From assembly GCF_013377085.1 (NCBI RefSeq), contig NZ_JACAAX010000037.1, positions 1 to 64,000 of the forward strand: a DNA stretch of 64,000 nt, written 5' to 3'. A program made the position numbers and the translations under genes. This document shows, in pieces, positions 1-8,969 of the stretch (its first letter is position 1; the number at the start of each line of letters is the position of its first letter). The stretch is from Rhodoplanes sp. (GTDB taxonomy: Bacteria > Pseudomonadota > Alphaproteobacteria > Rhizobiales > Xanthobacteraceae). The notes below the pieces were generated by a model. That model was given only the letters and a program-made list of their open reading frames with translations, had not been told where the DNA came from and did no database searches.

Positions 1-49
1 TCGGCGTTTCCACGAACGCCCGACTTTCCTGCGGTTCGACCAGAGTGCG

Positions 50-125
50 TGGTGGGCCCGGCAGGACTCGAACCTGCAACCAAGCGGTTATGAGCCGCCG
101 GCTCTGACCATTGAGCTACGGGCCC
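50..125 (-). tRNA. tRNA-Ile2 (anticodon CAU, lysidine type)
   Basis: Read on the minus strand this is a 76-nt cloverleaf with a GGGCCCG/CGGGCCC acceptor stem, discriminator A and an encoded CCA end. The anticodon loop is CTCATAA, so the anticodon is CAU. The anticodon arm and variable region (CTCATAACCGCTTGG) resemble the minor isoleucine tRNA that TilS converts to lysidine-AU, and not elongator or initiator tRNA-Met. It would decode AUA. The identity rests on similarity to E. coli ileX; a tRNA-Met call by automatic tools would be an error. Confidence 0.88.
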
Positions 126-476
126 GCGCTGTCCCCGGGTCTTGCGGGTGCGGCCCGAGGCGGCGCGACCGTAGCAGCGGCGGCAAGCCCAGACAACGGC
201 CGCCCGCCGTGTCGGCGGGCAACACGCGTCGCCCGGCGGGAGTGCACAATTGCCGCAACCGACGAAATCGGCTCGGCGAGACACGCGCTGCGGCGTCTGC
301 CGAAAGACGAGGCGCTGCCGTTGCCGAAAAACGAGTCATGCCGCACGCCGTTCCCGCATCACGTTTGCGACCCGACCGTTTCACCGGAGTCGCCGACTCT
401 GATAGCCTGACCGAATCAATCCGCGGCCATCTCGGGCGGACGGGATGCGCCGCGGATGGCGTGAGGCGGGGCCGTC
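126..476. other. intergenic region, nothing recognised
   Basis: GC-rich stretch between the tRNA and the first protein gene. Open frames cross it on both strands but have random-looking Arg/Ala-rich translations. I see no repeat, RNA gene or clear promoter. Confidence 0.5.
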
Positions 477-1448
477 ATGCTTCCAACGTTCCGGTCGATG
501 CTGGTCGCGATCGCGGCCGTGGTGGTGGCCGCCATGGTGCTGGCGCGCGGGCTCGTGCCGGCGCCGGACGCCGTGACCCGCATCGGCGAGGTGCCGATTC
601 TCGGGCGCACGCTGGTGCGGCTCTCGCAGGTGCCGATGGATGATGCGCAGCGCCTTCTGCTGACCGCCACGGCCCTGCGCACCGCGCTCGCCGACGCGGC
701 GGACGCCTCGTCCGGCGTCACCGCTTTCGCGCCGGTGGCGGAGTCCGGGGCCCGGCCTGCGGATGGCGGCGCTGATGCGCCGACCCTGCCGCTGGTCGCC
801 GCCGACGAGCGCAGCCGGGCGGCCGGTCCACCGAAGGCTCCGTCGGCCGATCCGCTCGGCGATCTCATCCGCGCCGTCATTTCCGAGACGCCCGAGCCCG
901 CGCCGCGCGAGACGATGGTTGCCGACGAGACGCCGCCGCCCGCCGAGCACGGCCACATGCTGACCACCGCGGTTCCCGACCCGGGAGCGCCCGTTGCCGC
1001 GGCCGCCGCAGCGCCGGTCGCGCCGGCGTTGGGCTTTGCGGCAGAGCCGGCGCGCCCTCGCATCGCGCTTCCCCTCGAAACCGACCCGGCGCCAGTCTCG
1101 GCCGAGACCGGCGCCCCTGCGGCTCCCGCCGAGGTCCCGGCCGTCGCCCCGCCGTCCGGTCCCGCCGTCGCCGCCGTGACGTCCGCGGCCCCCAGCGCCG
1201 CGACGCCGCAGCCTCCGGCCGCCAAGGCCGCTCAGCCCAAGGCCAAGCGCGCCGCCAAGCCGGTGATTCGCAAGAAGCCGAGGGTGGTCCACAGCGCGCC
1301 GCGCCGCGCCGTCCTCCGCTCGGCGCCGGCCCCGGCGCCCCAGGCGAAGAGCGTCGTCTATCCGACCTATCAGACCTATTCGCCCTTCGGCGGCCCGGTT
1401 CAGGCGACCCCGACGGGTGCGGCGCCGGCCACGGGCGCTCGGCGGTAA
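477..1448 (+). CDS. hypothetical membrane-anchored Ala/Pro-rich protein
   Basis: 323 residues. One hydrophobic segment at about residues 7-27 could be an uncleaved signal anchor. It is followed by a folded-looking stretch (about 30-75, containing IGEVPILGRTLVRLSQVP) and then a long low-complexity Ala/Pro tail, with a Lys/Arg-rich patch around 250-285 and a Tyr/Pro end. I recognise no domain. The composition suggests a periplasm-facing linker protein. The minus strand carries a longer open frame over the same DNA, but its Arg/Gly-rich translation looks like an antisense shadow. It stands alone with no operon partner. Confidence 0.6.
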   Translation: MLPTFRSMLVAIAAVVVAAMVLARGLVPAPDAVTRIGEVPILGRTLVRLSQVPMDDAQRLLLTATALRTALADAADASSGVTAFAPVAESGARPADGGADAPTLPLVAADERSRAAGPPKAPSADPLGDLIRAVISETPEPAPRETMVADETPPPAEHGHMLTTAVPDPGAPVAAAAAAPVAPALGFAAEPARPRIALPLETDPAPVSAETGAPAAPAEVPAVAPPSGPAVAAVTSAAPSAATPQPPAAKAAQPKAKRAAKPVIRKKPRVVHSAPRRAVLRSAPAPAPQAKSVVYPTYQTYSPFGGPVQATPTGAAPATGARR

Positions 1449-1607
1449 CCACCGACCGTCCGAGTATCGCGATGGAAGGTGGGTGCTGCTTCGCGCAACT
1501 GCGGATTGCTCTGCCGGACGTCGCACGATATGCGACGTTATATTGGAACGATCATTGAAACCGGACGTTATCCTTTGCCTGAACCCCGAGCCTCGGAGGG
1601 CATCTCC

Positions 1608-1751
1608 ATGGCCCACCATCATCTGGTCGAGAAGGACACGCTCATCCGCGCCAACCGGACGCTCGCCCTCGGGCTGGTCTGGAGCGGCCTCATCGTCTGT
1701 GTGGGCGCAGCGGCCGTCTTCGACGTCGGTCGCTGGGTCGGCGCCTGGTGA
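1608..1751 (+). CDS. small single-span membrane protein, hypothetical
   Basis: 47 residues starting MAHHHLVEKDTLIRANRTL, with one membrane span (about residues 19-40, LGLVWSGLIVCVGAAAVFDV). The start is chosen because a GGAGGG ribosome site sits six bases upstream of this ATG; the open frame extends farther upstream to 1479 but without such a site. No family recognised. Similar tiny one-span proteins are common in alphaproteobacteria. Confidence 0.55.
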   Translation: MAHHHLVEKDTLIRANRTLALGLVWSGLIVCVGAAAVFDVGRWVGAW

Positions 1752-2483
1752 GGCGGGAGAAGCGAACACTCGTCGTCCGCAACCCAGAAACATGATCCGA
1801 AAAGCCCATACGGATCAACGAACGCTGTGTCGTCCATCAGGGTGCGCAGCCGCCCATGACGACTCGTTCCCGCGAGAGCGCGTGAGGGACCGGCGTGACG
1901 ATGCGGGTCTGGCTTGACATCGCCCCGCTGGCCGGCCCGCAAGCGCGAGCCGGCGCGAGAGCCCGAAAGGCCCGAGAGCGTGAAGGCGTGGCGCCGCCGG
2001 ATGGCGACCGCGGCCGGCCGGAAGACCTGCCGCGTATCGCAAGCTCATCGAGCAGATCAACGCCAACCTCGATGACCACGGGTTCGGCTTCACGCCGGTC
2101 CGCAGCCTGATCAAGCCCACGGCGGTGCCGATGTGGCACGCGCTCGCCGGCAACCAGATGGCGGCGCATCGCCTGCGAGCAGAGGCTGCGGCCGGACACC
2201 CGGTCGCCTCTCCCGATCGACCAGCAGAGCCCGCATGCCCGCCGGCGACGATCGGGGCCTCCAGAGACGACGCCTGCCCACACCGAGCCGGACCGGATAT
2301 CCCCGCCGCACGACCGCGAGACCTCGCAAGCCTGGATCCCCCGAGTCCGTCACGCGCTCGAAAGCGGGACGAGCGGAGAAACAACGGCTGATGGCCGGGT
2401 GCGAGCCATGCCACGGCGCGTTCCGGAACTGCGTTTCGGGCACGACAAGAGCCTTGACGGTCGCCTCGCCGTCGTGGAAATTT
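1752..2483. other. gene-poor region with degraded sequence
   Basis: About 730 bases without an intact gene. Positions 1789-1816 (AACATGATCCGAAAAGCCC and onward) resemble one end of a dispersed palindrome common in Bradyrhizobiaceae genomes. The remainder includes the possible gene remnant at 1984-2391 and GC-rich sequence with no other signal. Confidence 0.4.
1984..2391 (+). pseudogene. possible remnant of a protein gene
   Basis: An open frame without a good start. Its middle (about 2032-2180) reads AYRKLIEQINANLDDHGFGF and continues TPVRSLIKPTAVPMWHAL, with balanced protein-like composition. The downstream part turns into Pro/Arg-rich sequence typical of unconstrained GC-rich DNA. This looks like a fragment of a once-functional gene. 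I do not recognise the family. Confidence 0.3.
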
Positions 2484-2499
2484 GTAACCAAGCGGTTAC
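2484..2499. promoter_or_regulatory. TetR-type operator candidate, site 1
   Basis: GTAACCAAGCGGTTAC: perfect 6-bp arms around a 4-bp centre, 60 bases upstream of the oxidoreductase start. It shares the AACC-N4-RGTT core with sites at 6502, 17653 and 18491. The last two flank a tetR gene, so that regulator is the likely binder. Confidence 0.65.
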
Positions 2500-2559
2500 T
2501 TGGCCCAGCGACCGAGTAGTCCGTCGGTCCAGTTTTTTCACATCACGCGAGGCATGCAA

Positions 2560-3714
2560 ATGGCCACCAAGAAGCTCGGCATCATCATGCACGGCGTCAC
2601 CGGACGCATGGGGCTCAACCAGCACCTGGTCCGTTCGATCGTCGCCATCCGCAGCGCAGGGGGCGTGCCGCTCGCCAATGGCGATCGCGTGATGCCGGAA
2701 CCGATCCTGGTCGGGCGCAATGCCGAGAAGGTCGCGGCGCTCGGCCGCCAGTACGGGATCGAGCGCACCACCTCGGACCTCGATGCGGCGCTGAAGAACC
2801 CGGACGACACCGTGTTCTTCGACGCTGCCACCACGCAGGCGCGGGCCGACCTCGTCAGCCGCGCCATCGAGGCCGGTAAGCATGTCTATTGCGAGAAGCC
2901 GATCGCCGACACGCTCGACAAGGCGCTCGCCGTCGCCAAGCTCGCCAAGCAGCGCGGCATCAAGAACGGCGTCGTCCAGGACAAGCTGTTCCTGCCGGGC
3001 TTGCGCAAGATCGCCAAGCTGCGCGAGGCCGGCTTCTTTGGCCGCATGTTCTCGGTCCGGGGCGAGTTCGGCTACTGGGTGTTCGAGGGCGACTGGGGCC
3101 AGCCGGCGCAGCGGCCGAGCTGGAACTACAAGCTCGCCGAGGGTGGCGGCATCATGCTCGACATGCTGTGCCACTGGCGCTACGTGCTCGACAACCTGTT
3201 CGGCAACGTCAAGGCGGTGAGCTGCCTCGGCGCCACCCACATCCCGAGCCGGGTCGACGAGAACGGCAAGACCTATGTGGCCGATGCCGACGACGCCGCC
3301 TACGCGACCTTCGAGCTCGAAGGCGGCGTCATCGCACACATGAACTCGTCCTGGTGCGTGCGGGTGCGCCGCGACGATCTCGTCACCTTCCAGGTCGACG
3401 GCACTCACGGCTCGGCGGTCGCCGGCCTGACCAAATGCTGGACGCAGCACCGGGTCAACACGCCGCGCCCGATCTGGAATCCCGACGTCCCGCAGACCAT
3501 GAACTTCCTCGATCAGTGGGAGGAGGTTCCGGACAATTTCGACTACGACAACGGCTTCAAGATCCAGTGGGAGAACTTCATCCGCCACGTGGTCGCCGAC
3601 GGGCCGTGGAGCCACGACCTGATGGAAGGCGTCAAGGGCGTGCAGCTCGCCGAGCTCGGCCTGAAGAGCTGGGCCGAGCGGCGCTGGATCGACGTGCCGA
3701 AGCTGGAGATTTGA
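2560..3714 (+). CDS. Gfo/Idh/MocA family oxidoreductase
   Basis: 384 residues. The N-terminal Rossmann region has a glycine-rich turn (IIMHGVTGRMGLN, about residues 6-18), and a CEKPIAD motif at about 109-115 supplies the conserved Glu-Lys-Pro of this NAD(P)-dependent sugar and cyclitol dehydrogenase family. The C-terminal half has the usual substrate-binding beta-sheet domain. ATG 2560 is chosen over 2554 because the AGG of the ribosome site (2550-2552) is seven bases from it. A TetR-type operator lies just upstream, placing it in the putative regulon with the ABC transporter at 3849-6457. The substrate is unknown. Confidence 0.85.
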   Translation: MATKKLGIIMHGVTGRMGLNQHLVRSIVAIRSAGGVPLANGDRVMPEPILVGRNAEKVAALGRQYGIERTTSDLDAALKNPDDTVFFDAATTQARADLVSRAIEAGKHVYCEKPIADTLDKALAVAKLAKQRGIKNGVVQDKLFLPGLRKIAKLREAGFFGRMFSVRGEFGYWVFEGDWGQPAQRPSWNYKLAEGGGIMLDMLCHWRYVLDNLFGNVKAVSCLGATHIPSRVDENGKTYVADADDAAYATFELEGGVIAHMNSSWCVRVRRDDLVTFQVDGTHGSAVAGLTKCWTQHRVNTPRPIWNPDVPQTMNFLDQWEEVPDNFDYDNGFKIQWENFIRHVVADGPWSHDLMEGVKGVQLAELGLKSWAERRWIDVPKLEI

Positions 3715-3728
3715 GGCAGGGCGGTTTC

Positions 3729-3840
3729 GTCGTTCCGGGGCGCGGGCTGAAAGCCCGCGAACCCGGAATCCAGCCCTGCAGCGGGGCTTGCAAATGTGAC
3801 TGGATTCCGGGTTCGCCGCTGCGCGGCGCCCCGGAATGAC
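3729..3840. repeat. palindromic intergenic repeat, family A
   Basis: Two GC-rich hairpin units bounded by CGTTCCGGGGCGCGGGC and GCGGCGCCCCGGAATGAC, which pair across the element. Related copies lie at 32472-32573, 35722-35822 and, as a single hairpin, 42823-42867. It separates two convergent genes and may act as a bidirectional terminator. Confidence 0.75.
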
Positions 3841-3848
3841 AGCGTTCC

Positions 3849-4640
3849 TCAATCGAGCTGCGCGTTGAAATGCGCCCGGATGGTCGTGGTCAGCCGCACG
3901 AATTCGGGCATGCCGAGCACGTCGAGCTGGCGCGGGCGCGGTAGGTCGACCGTGTAGATCGCGGCGATCGCGCCCGGACGCTCCGACAGCACGACGATGC
4001 GGTCGGCCAGGAACACGGCCTCGGGAATCGAGTGGGTGATCAGCAGCGCGGTCTTCTTGGTCTCGCGCTGGATGCGTTGCAGCTCGGCGTTCATGCGCTC
4101 ACGCGTCATCGCGTCCAGCGCGCCGAACGGCTCGTCCATCAGAAGAATCTTCGGGTCGTGCACCAGCGCCCGGCAGATCGCGACGCGCTGCTGCATGCCG
4201 CCGGAGAGCTGCCACGGATGCTTGGTCTCGAAGCCGCCGAGGCCCGCCATCTTGAGCAGCGCTTCCGCGCGCGGCTGATAGATCTCGCGCGGCAGCCCCT
4301 TGACCTCGACCGGCATCATCACGTTGGCGAGCACGGTGCGCCATGGCAGCAGCAGTGCCGACTGGAAGACGATGCCGACGTCGCTGTGCGGGCTGGTGAC
4401 GATGCGGTCGCCGACCCGGATCTCGCCTTCGCTCGGTGGCATCAGGCCGGCGATCATGCGCAGCAGCGTGGTCTTGCCGCAACCCGATGGGCCGACCACG
4501 ACGACGAACTCGCCGTCGGCGATCGAGAGGTCGATCGGACGCAGGGACGGGATTTCTCCGTCCGTGGTCCGGTACGTCTTGGCCACGCGCGAGATTTGAA
4601 TCATCGCGCGCGCGGCCGCCGTTTCATCGATGGCGAGCAT
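3849..4640 (-). CDS. ABC transporter ATP-binding protein (SsuB/TauB-type), transporter 1
   Basis: 263 residues. Walker A GPSGCGKTT (50-58), the Q-loop in FQSALLLPW, signature LSGGMQQR and Walker B ILLMDEPFGALDA are all intact, as is the switch His in LLITHSIPEA. It belongs to the nitrate/sulfonate/taurine/pyrimidine-precursor ATPase group. Its ATG overlaps the stop of the binding-protein gene (TGATG), so translation is probably coupled. Last gene of a permease - binding protein - ATPase operon. The substrate cannot be read from the ATPase. Confidence 0.9.
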   Translation of the reverse strand: MLAIDETAAARAMIQISRVAKTYRTTDGEIPSLRPIDLSIADGEFVVVVGPSGCGKTTLLRMIAGLMPPSEGEIRVGDRIVTSPHSDVGIVFQSALLLPWRTVLANVMMPVEVKGLPREIYQPRAEALLKMAGLGGFETKHPWQLSGGMQQRVAICRALVHDPKILLMDEPFGALDAMTRERMNAELQRIQRETKKTALLITHSIPEAVFLADRIVVLSERPGAIAAIYTVDLPRPRQLDVLGMPEFVRLTTTIRAHFNAQLD

Positions 4641-5623
4641 CAGAGACCAGGCGCAGGCAGGAATTCGTTGGTGTAGAAGCTCTTCAGCTTGTCCTTCGCG
4701 GTGGCCTCGAGGCCGCCGTACTCGACCATCAGGTCGACCGAGTCCTTCATGTTGGTGTCGCTGACCCGGAACGGCTGCTTCGACTGGCCGGTCGGATCCT
4801 TGTAGAGCGGGATGGTCAGCTCGAAGCCCTCGGTCAGCGTGCCGATCTTGCCGCCCTTCGGGTTGGCGTTGAGGATCGACTGCGCGGCGGCCTTCGGATC
4901 CTTCACCGCCTCCTCGACGGACTTGATGCTGGCCCGCATGAAACGCCGCACCAGGTCGGGGTTCTCCTTGACGTACTCGGTGTTGGCGATGATGCCCGAG
5001 CTCACCAGATGGACACCGTAGTCCGAGAACTTGATCGGATAGACGTCCTTGCCGGTGGCGTCCTTGATCTTCATGCTCTGGTCCATCACGTAACCGAGCA
5101 GCAGGTCGGCCTGGTTGTTGATGACGGCGTTGAGCTTGGTGGTCGCGTCGCCCGACACGGTCTTGAAGTCGCTCTCCTTCAGGTTGGCTTTCTTGAGGAA
5201 GAGCGGCCAGATCTGCGACATCGAATCGCCCGGCGTGGTGGCGACCGTCTTGCCCTTGATGTCCTCGGGCTTGCGGATGTTCTTGTCGACGAAGCCCATC
5301 ACGGACATCGGGCTGGTCTGCAGCAGCACGCCGGTCGAGATGACGGGCGCACCCTTGATGGTGGCACGCATCATGGTCGGTACGTCGACATAGCCGAACT
5401 GGAGGCTGCGGGCGGCGACGACCTGCGTCACCGTGCCGGAGCCGCGGCCTTCCTGGATGTCGAGGTCGATCCCCTCGGCCGCGTAATAGCCCTTCTCCTT
5501 GCCGTAGTAGAACGGCGCATGCTCGCCGTAGACGTACCAGTTGATCATCAGCGTGACTTTGTCGGCCGCCAGGGCGGGGCCGGCGAGGAGCACGGCAAAA
5601 AGCGTCGTCAGAATCCGGATCAC
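4640..5623 (-). CDS. ABC transporter substrate-binding protein (NMT1/THI5-like), transporter 1
   Basis: 327 residues with a clear signal peptide (MIRILTTLFAVLLAGPALA, then ADK). I chose the GTG at 5623 because a GGAGGT ribosome site sits six bases upstream; the ATG 15 bases earlier lies over that site itself. The mature start VTLMINWYVYGEHAPFYYGK matches the NMT1/THI5 and SsuA-like family, whose members bind thiamine-pyrimidine precursors, sulfonates, riboflavin or aromatic acids. It sits between its permease and ATPase. Confidence 0.88.
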   Translation of the reverse strand: MIRILTTLFAVLLAGPALAADKVTLMINWYVYGEHAPFYYGKEKGYYAAEGIDLDIQEGRGSGTVTQVVAARSLQFGYVDVPTMMRATIKGAPVISTGVLLQTSPMSVMGFVDKNIRKPEDIKGKTVATTPGDSMSQIWPLFLKKANLKESDFKTVSGDATTKLNAVINNQADLLLGYVMDQSMKIKDATGKDVYPIKFSDYGVHLVSSGIIANTEYVKENPDLVRRFMRASIKSVEEAVKDPKAAAQSILNANPKGGKIGTLTEGFELTIPLYKDPTGQSKQPFRVSDTNMKDSVDLMVEYGGLEATAKDKLKSFYTNEFLPAPGL

Positions 5624-5653
5624 GATCTTACCTCCCATTGTTTGTTGGCTCGA

Positions 5654-6457
5654 TCACGCAGCGACGATGACGTCCTGGCGCTGGCTGGCGTGCCAAGGAA
5701 TCACAAGACGTTCGATCAGGTCGAGAATCCAGAACAAAATCACCCCGATGAGAGCGAGGATGACGAGAGCAGCGAACATCGTAGGCAACTCGAAATTTCC
5801 GATACTTCGTTGAAGTACGTAGCCGATCCCCGAATTGGACCCGACGAACTCGCCGACCACGGCGCCGACGACGGCGAGCGTGATCGACACCTTCAGGCCC
5901 GAGAAGATCGCCGGCATCGCGTAGGGCAGGCTCACCATGCGGAAAATCTGCAGCCGGCTCGCCTCCATGGCGCGGGCGAGGTCCAAGAGGTCGGGCTCGA
6001 CCGACTTGAATCCCTGCACGGCCGACACCACCACGGGGAAGAAGCCGAGCAGGAAGGCCGAGAGGACCTTCGGCGTCATGCCGAAGCCGAACCACACGAC
6101 GAACAGGGGCGCGATGGCGATCTTCGGGATCGACTGCGAGAAGACGAGCAGCGGATAGACGTAGCTCTCGATGGTGCGCGAGCCGGCGATCAGCATGGCG
6201 ATCGGGATGCCGAACACGGCCGACAGCAGGAACCCGTAGACGGTGGCGACGGTGGTCGGCACCGCCTCTGACATCAGCTTCGGCCATTCCTGCCACAGGG
6301 TGATCACCACATCGATCGGGGCCGGGACCTGGTAGGGCGGGATGTGGAAAATACGGATCGCAAAATCCCAGAGGGCGATCAGGATAACGAGGAAAATCAA
6401 GGGCCTGAGCCACGGCGCCTGAATCATCTTCTGCAGTCGTTGCATGGCCGACCTCAT
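5654..6457 (-). CDS. ABC transporter permease (SsuC/TauC-type), transporter 1
   Basis: 267 residues with about six membrane spans and a BPD_transp_1 core. The EAA-type loop is visible around residues 165-195 (AMEASRLQIFRMVSLPYAMPAIFSGL). First gene of the operon. Its upstream region, shared with the divergent enolase-superfamily gene, holds operator site 2. No substrate information. Confidence 0.88.
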   Translation of the reverse strand: MRSAMQRLQKMIQAPWLRPLIFLVILIALWDFAIRIFHIPPYQVPAPIDVVITLWQEWPKLMSEAVPTTVATVYGFLLSAVFGIPIAMLIAGSRTIESYVYPLLVFSQSIPKIAIAPLFVVWFGFGMTPKVLSAFLLGFFPVVVSAVQGFKSVEPDLLDLARAMEASRLQIFRMVSLPYAMPAIFSGLKVSITLAVVGAVVGEFVGSNSGIGYVLQRSIGNFELPTMFAALVILALIGVILFWILDLIERLVIPWHASQRQDVIVAA

Positions 6458-6501
6458 GACTCGTCCCCACTGCGGGACCTTGCGACACCATCGCCGCGGA
6501 T

Positions 6502-6517
6502 GTAACCATCCAGTTAT
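6502..6517. promoter_or_regulatory. TetR-type operator candidate, site 2
   Basis: GTAACCATCCAGTTAT, in the intergenic region between the divergent ABC operon (start 6457) and the enolase-superfamily gene. Its 12-base core AACCATCCAGTT is identical to site 3 at 17653. It could control both directions. Confidence 0.6.
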
Positions 6518-6627
6518 TAGTGATTTAAGGAGCTGGCCGTGACCGGGTCAAGTCGTCGGCGCATGTGTCGCACTCGCGCGAGGTCCGCGTCCCACGCGCA
6601 GCCGCGGCCGAACCGCCGGGGGCGGGC

Positions 6628-8055
6628 ATGACGGTGCCGCGCCTGAGCTTGGTCGAGGCGAGCTTTTTCGAGCGGCCGGTACGGCTGCGCCTGCCGTTCC
6701 GGTTCGGGGTGGTCACCCTGCGGGAGGCGCCGCAGGCGTTCATTCGGGTGCGCATCCGCCTCGCCGACGGGCGGGAGGGCGAGGGCGTCTCGGCCGAGCT
6801 CCTGGTTCCCAAATGGTTCGACAAGTCGCCGGACCTTTCCAACGAGCAGAATTTCGACCAGCTCCGCCGCGCGCTTGCGATCGCGCGGGACCACTATCTC
6901 GCGGCTGGGCCGCACACCGCCGCCGGCCTTTCGGCCGCCGTCGAACCGGCGCATCGCGCCGCCTGCGCGGCTGCGGGCCTCAACGGTCTCGTCGCGTCCT
7001 TCGGCCTCGCCGAGCTCGACCGCGCCATTCTCGACGCGCTGGCCCGGCTCGAAGGCATTCCAGCCTTCGCCCTGGTATCGCAAAACCGTGTCGGCCTGAC
7101 GGCACACGCCGCGCCCGACCTCGCCGGTTTCGATCTCGATCGCTTCCTGGCCCGACTCGCCCCGGCGCTGTCCATCTTCGTGCGCCACACGGTCGGCATG
7201 GTCGATGCGCTCACCCGCGCCGACACGGCAGGCCATCGGCTCGACGACGGCCTGCCCGAAAGCCTCGAGGAGGTGATCGAAGCCTACGGGCACCGTCACT
7301 TCAAGCTCAAAGTGTCGGGCGACGCGGACGCCGATGTCGCGCGCTTGTCCGGCATCGCCGCCGTCATCGATCGGTTGTCGGAACCCTATGTCGTCACGCT
7401 CGACGGCAACGAGCAGTACGACACTATCGAGGCCGTGGTGGAGTTGTGGCGACGCATGGGCGAGGCGCCGCGCCTGAAGCGCCTCGTCGCCTCGACCCTG
7501 CATATCGAGCAGCCGATCGGCCGCGCCCGCGCGCTGAACGAGCCCGTGCATGCGCTCGCCGGCCTGATCCCGCTCGAGGTCGACGAATCGGACTGTGATC
7601 TCGACGTTTTCCCCAAGGCGCGCGAGCTCGGCTATCGCGGCGTGTCGGCAAAATCCTGCAAGGGCATCTACCGCGCGCTGCTCAACCGCGCCCGCGTCGA
7701 CCATTGGAACGCGCAGGCGGGGGAAGCAGGGGCGGGCCGCTTCTTCATGTCCGCCGAGGATCTCACCACCCAGGCCGGCATCGCGGTGCAGCAGGATCTC
7801 GCGCTGGCGACCCTGGTCGGCGTCAAGCATGTCGAGCGCAACGGCCACCATTACGTCGACGGCATGGCCGGCGCATCGGAGGAGGAGCAGGCGCGTTTTC
7901 TCGCCGCCCATGGCGATCTCTACCGGCGCAGCAACGGCCGCGTGCGGCTGGCCATAACGGGCGGCGCGGTGGCGCTCGGCTCGATCGCGCAGGCCCCGGG
8001 CCTCGCGGTCGGAACGATGCCGGACTGGGCCTCGATGCAGCCGATGCGGCTGTGA
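6628..8055 (+). CDS. enolase-superfamily enzyme (mandelate racemase/muconate lactonizing-like)
   Basis: 475 residues from ATG 6628; a GTG at 6565 would add 21 residues. An N-terminal capping domain precedes a TIM-barrel-like domain with a K-x-K motif (HFKLKVSG, about 224-231) and successive carboxylates in LDGNEQY, HIEQPIG and EVDESDCD, as expected for Mg-dependent enolisation. It is longer than usual MR/MLE enzymes (350-400). A sugar-acid dehydratase or racemase role is plausible given the isomerase and DHDPS-like neighbours, but the substrate is unknown. It is divergent from ABC transporter 1 across operator site 2. Confidence 0.75.
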   Translation: MTVPRLSLVEASFFERPVRLRLPFRFGVVTLREAPQAFIRVRIRLADGREGEGVSAELLVPKWFDKSPDLSNEQNFDQLRRALAIARDHYLAAGPHTAAGLSAAVEPAHRAACAAAGLNGLVASFGLAELDRAILDALARLEGIPAFALVSQNRVGLTAHAAPDLAGFDLDRFLARLAPALSIFVRHTVGMVDALTRADTAGHRLDDGLPESLEEVIEAYGHRHFKLKVSGDADADVARLSGIAAVIDRLSEPYVVTLDGNEQYDTIEAVVELWRRMGEAPRLKRLVASTLHIEQPIGRARALNEPVHALAGLIPLEVDESDCDLDVFPKARELGYRGVSAKSCKGIYRALLNRARVDHWNAQAGEAGAGRFFMSAEDLTTQAGIAVQQDLALATLVGVKHVERNGHHYVDGMAGASEEEQARFLAAHGDLYRRSNGRVRLAITGGAVALGSIAQAPGLAVGTMPDWASMQPMRL

Positions 8056-8104
8056 GCACCCGGCGGAACGAGAGCACACTGACGATGCCGATCACTCTGG
8101 CCGG

Positions 8105-8941
8105 ATGACGGACATGCGGGTTTCTTTGTGCAACGAGGTGATCGCGGCGCTGCCCTTCGCGGCCCAGTGCGGGTTCGCCCGCGCGGTCGGCTATGACGGG
8201 CTCGAGCTCGCGCCCTACACGGTCTCGGATGCGCCGCATCTGATGCCGGCGGCCGAGCGCACTGCCATACGGCACGCCGCGGCAGAGGCCGGCATCGCCA
8301 TCACGGGCCTGCATTACCTGATGCGGGCGCCGGCTGGCCTGTCGATCACCTCGGCGGATGCTCCGGTGCGACAGCGCAGCATCGACGTGATGCGGCGGCT
8401 GTGCGGGCTCGCCCACGACCTCGGCGCGAGCGTGCTGGTGCACGGCTCGCCCGATCAGCGCCGGCTCGATCCCGGTGAGGAGGAGGAGGGGCGCAAGCGC
8501 GCCGCCGACGCCTTCGCGGCCGTCGCCGAAGCGGCCGCCGCGGCCGGTGTCGTCTACTGCATCGAGCCGCTGTCGCGGCGCCAGACCAACTGCATCAACA
8601 CGGTCGCGCAGGCGGCCGAGATCGTCCGCGCGGTCGGCAACCCGGCGCTCAGGACCATGATCGACTGCTCGTCGTCGGCCGTGACCGAGGCCGAGCCGAT
8701 CCCGGATCTCGTTCGGCATTGGGTTCCGGCTGGCCTGATCGGCCACGTCCACTTCAACGATCCGAATCGCCGCGGCCCGGGCGAGGGCGAGCTCGAGTTC
8801 GCGCCGATCGTCACGGCCCTGCGCGACGTCGGCTGGCGCGACGTCGTCGGCGTCGAGCCCTTCGTCTACGAGCCCGACGGACCCACCTGTGCGGCCCGCG
8901 CGATCGGTTATGTCCGCGGCCTTCTCGAAGCGATTCCCTGA
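8105..8941 (+). CDS. sugar phosphate isomerase/epimerase family protein (xylose isomerase-like TIM barrel), first copy
   Basis: 278 residues (270-290 is usual for the AP_endonuc_2 / xylose-isomerase-like fold). Acidic and His positions typical of the metal site are visible: YCIEPLSRR, TMIDCSS, GHVHFNDPN and GVEPFVYEP. Gap to the upstream gene is 49 bases, so likely one operon with it and the next gene. Such proteins act as epimerases or isomerases of sugars and inositols, or as hydroxypyruvate isomerase-like enzymes. The exact reaction is unknown. Confidence 0.78.
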   Translation: MTDMRVSLCNEVIAALPFAAQCGFARAVGYDGLELAPYTVSDAPHLMPAAERTAIRHAAAEAGIAITGLHYLMRAPAGLSITSADAPVRQRSIDVMRRLCGLAHDLGASVLVHGSPDQRRLDPGEEEEGRKRAADAFAAVAEAAAAAGVVYCIEPLSRRQTNCINTVAQAAEIVRAVGNPALRTMIDCSSSAVTEAEPIPDLVRHWVPAGLIGHVHFNDPNRRGPGEGELEFAPIVTALRDVGWRDVVGVEPFVYEPDGPTCAARAIGYVRGLLEAIP

Positions 8942-8969
8942 AAGCCGAAACAAGAAACCAGGACCAGCG

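Noticed and set aside
50-125. tRNA-Met identity from the CAU anticodon
   Set aside because: Anticodon arm and variable loop match the lysidine tRNA-Ile2 pattern better than either tRNA-Met.
381-1793. 470-residue minus-strand open frame over the first protein gene
   Set aside because: Arg/Gly-rich, low-complexity translation typical of antisense frames in high-GC DNA, with no ribosome site.
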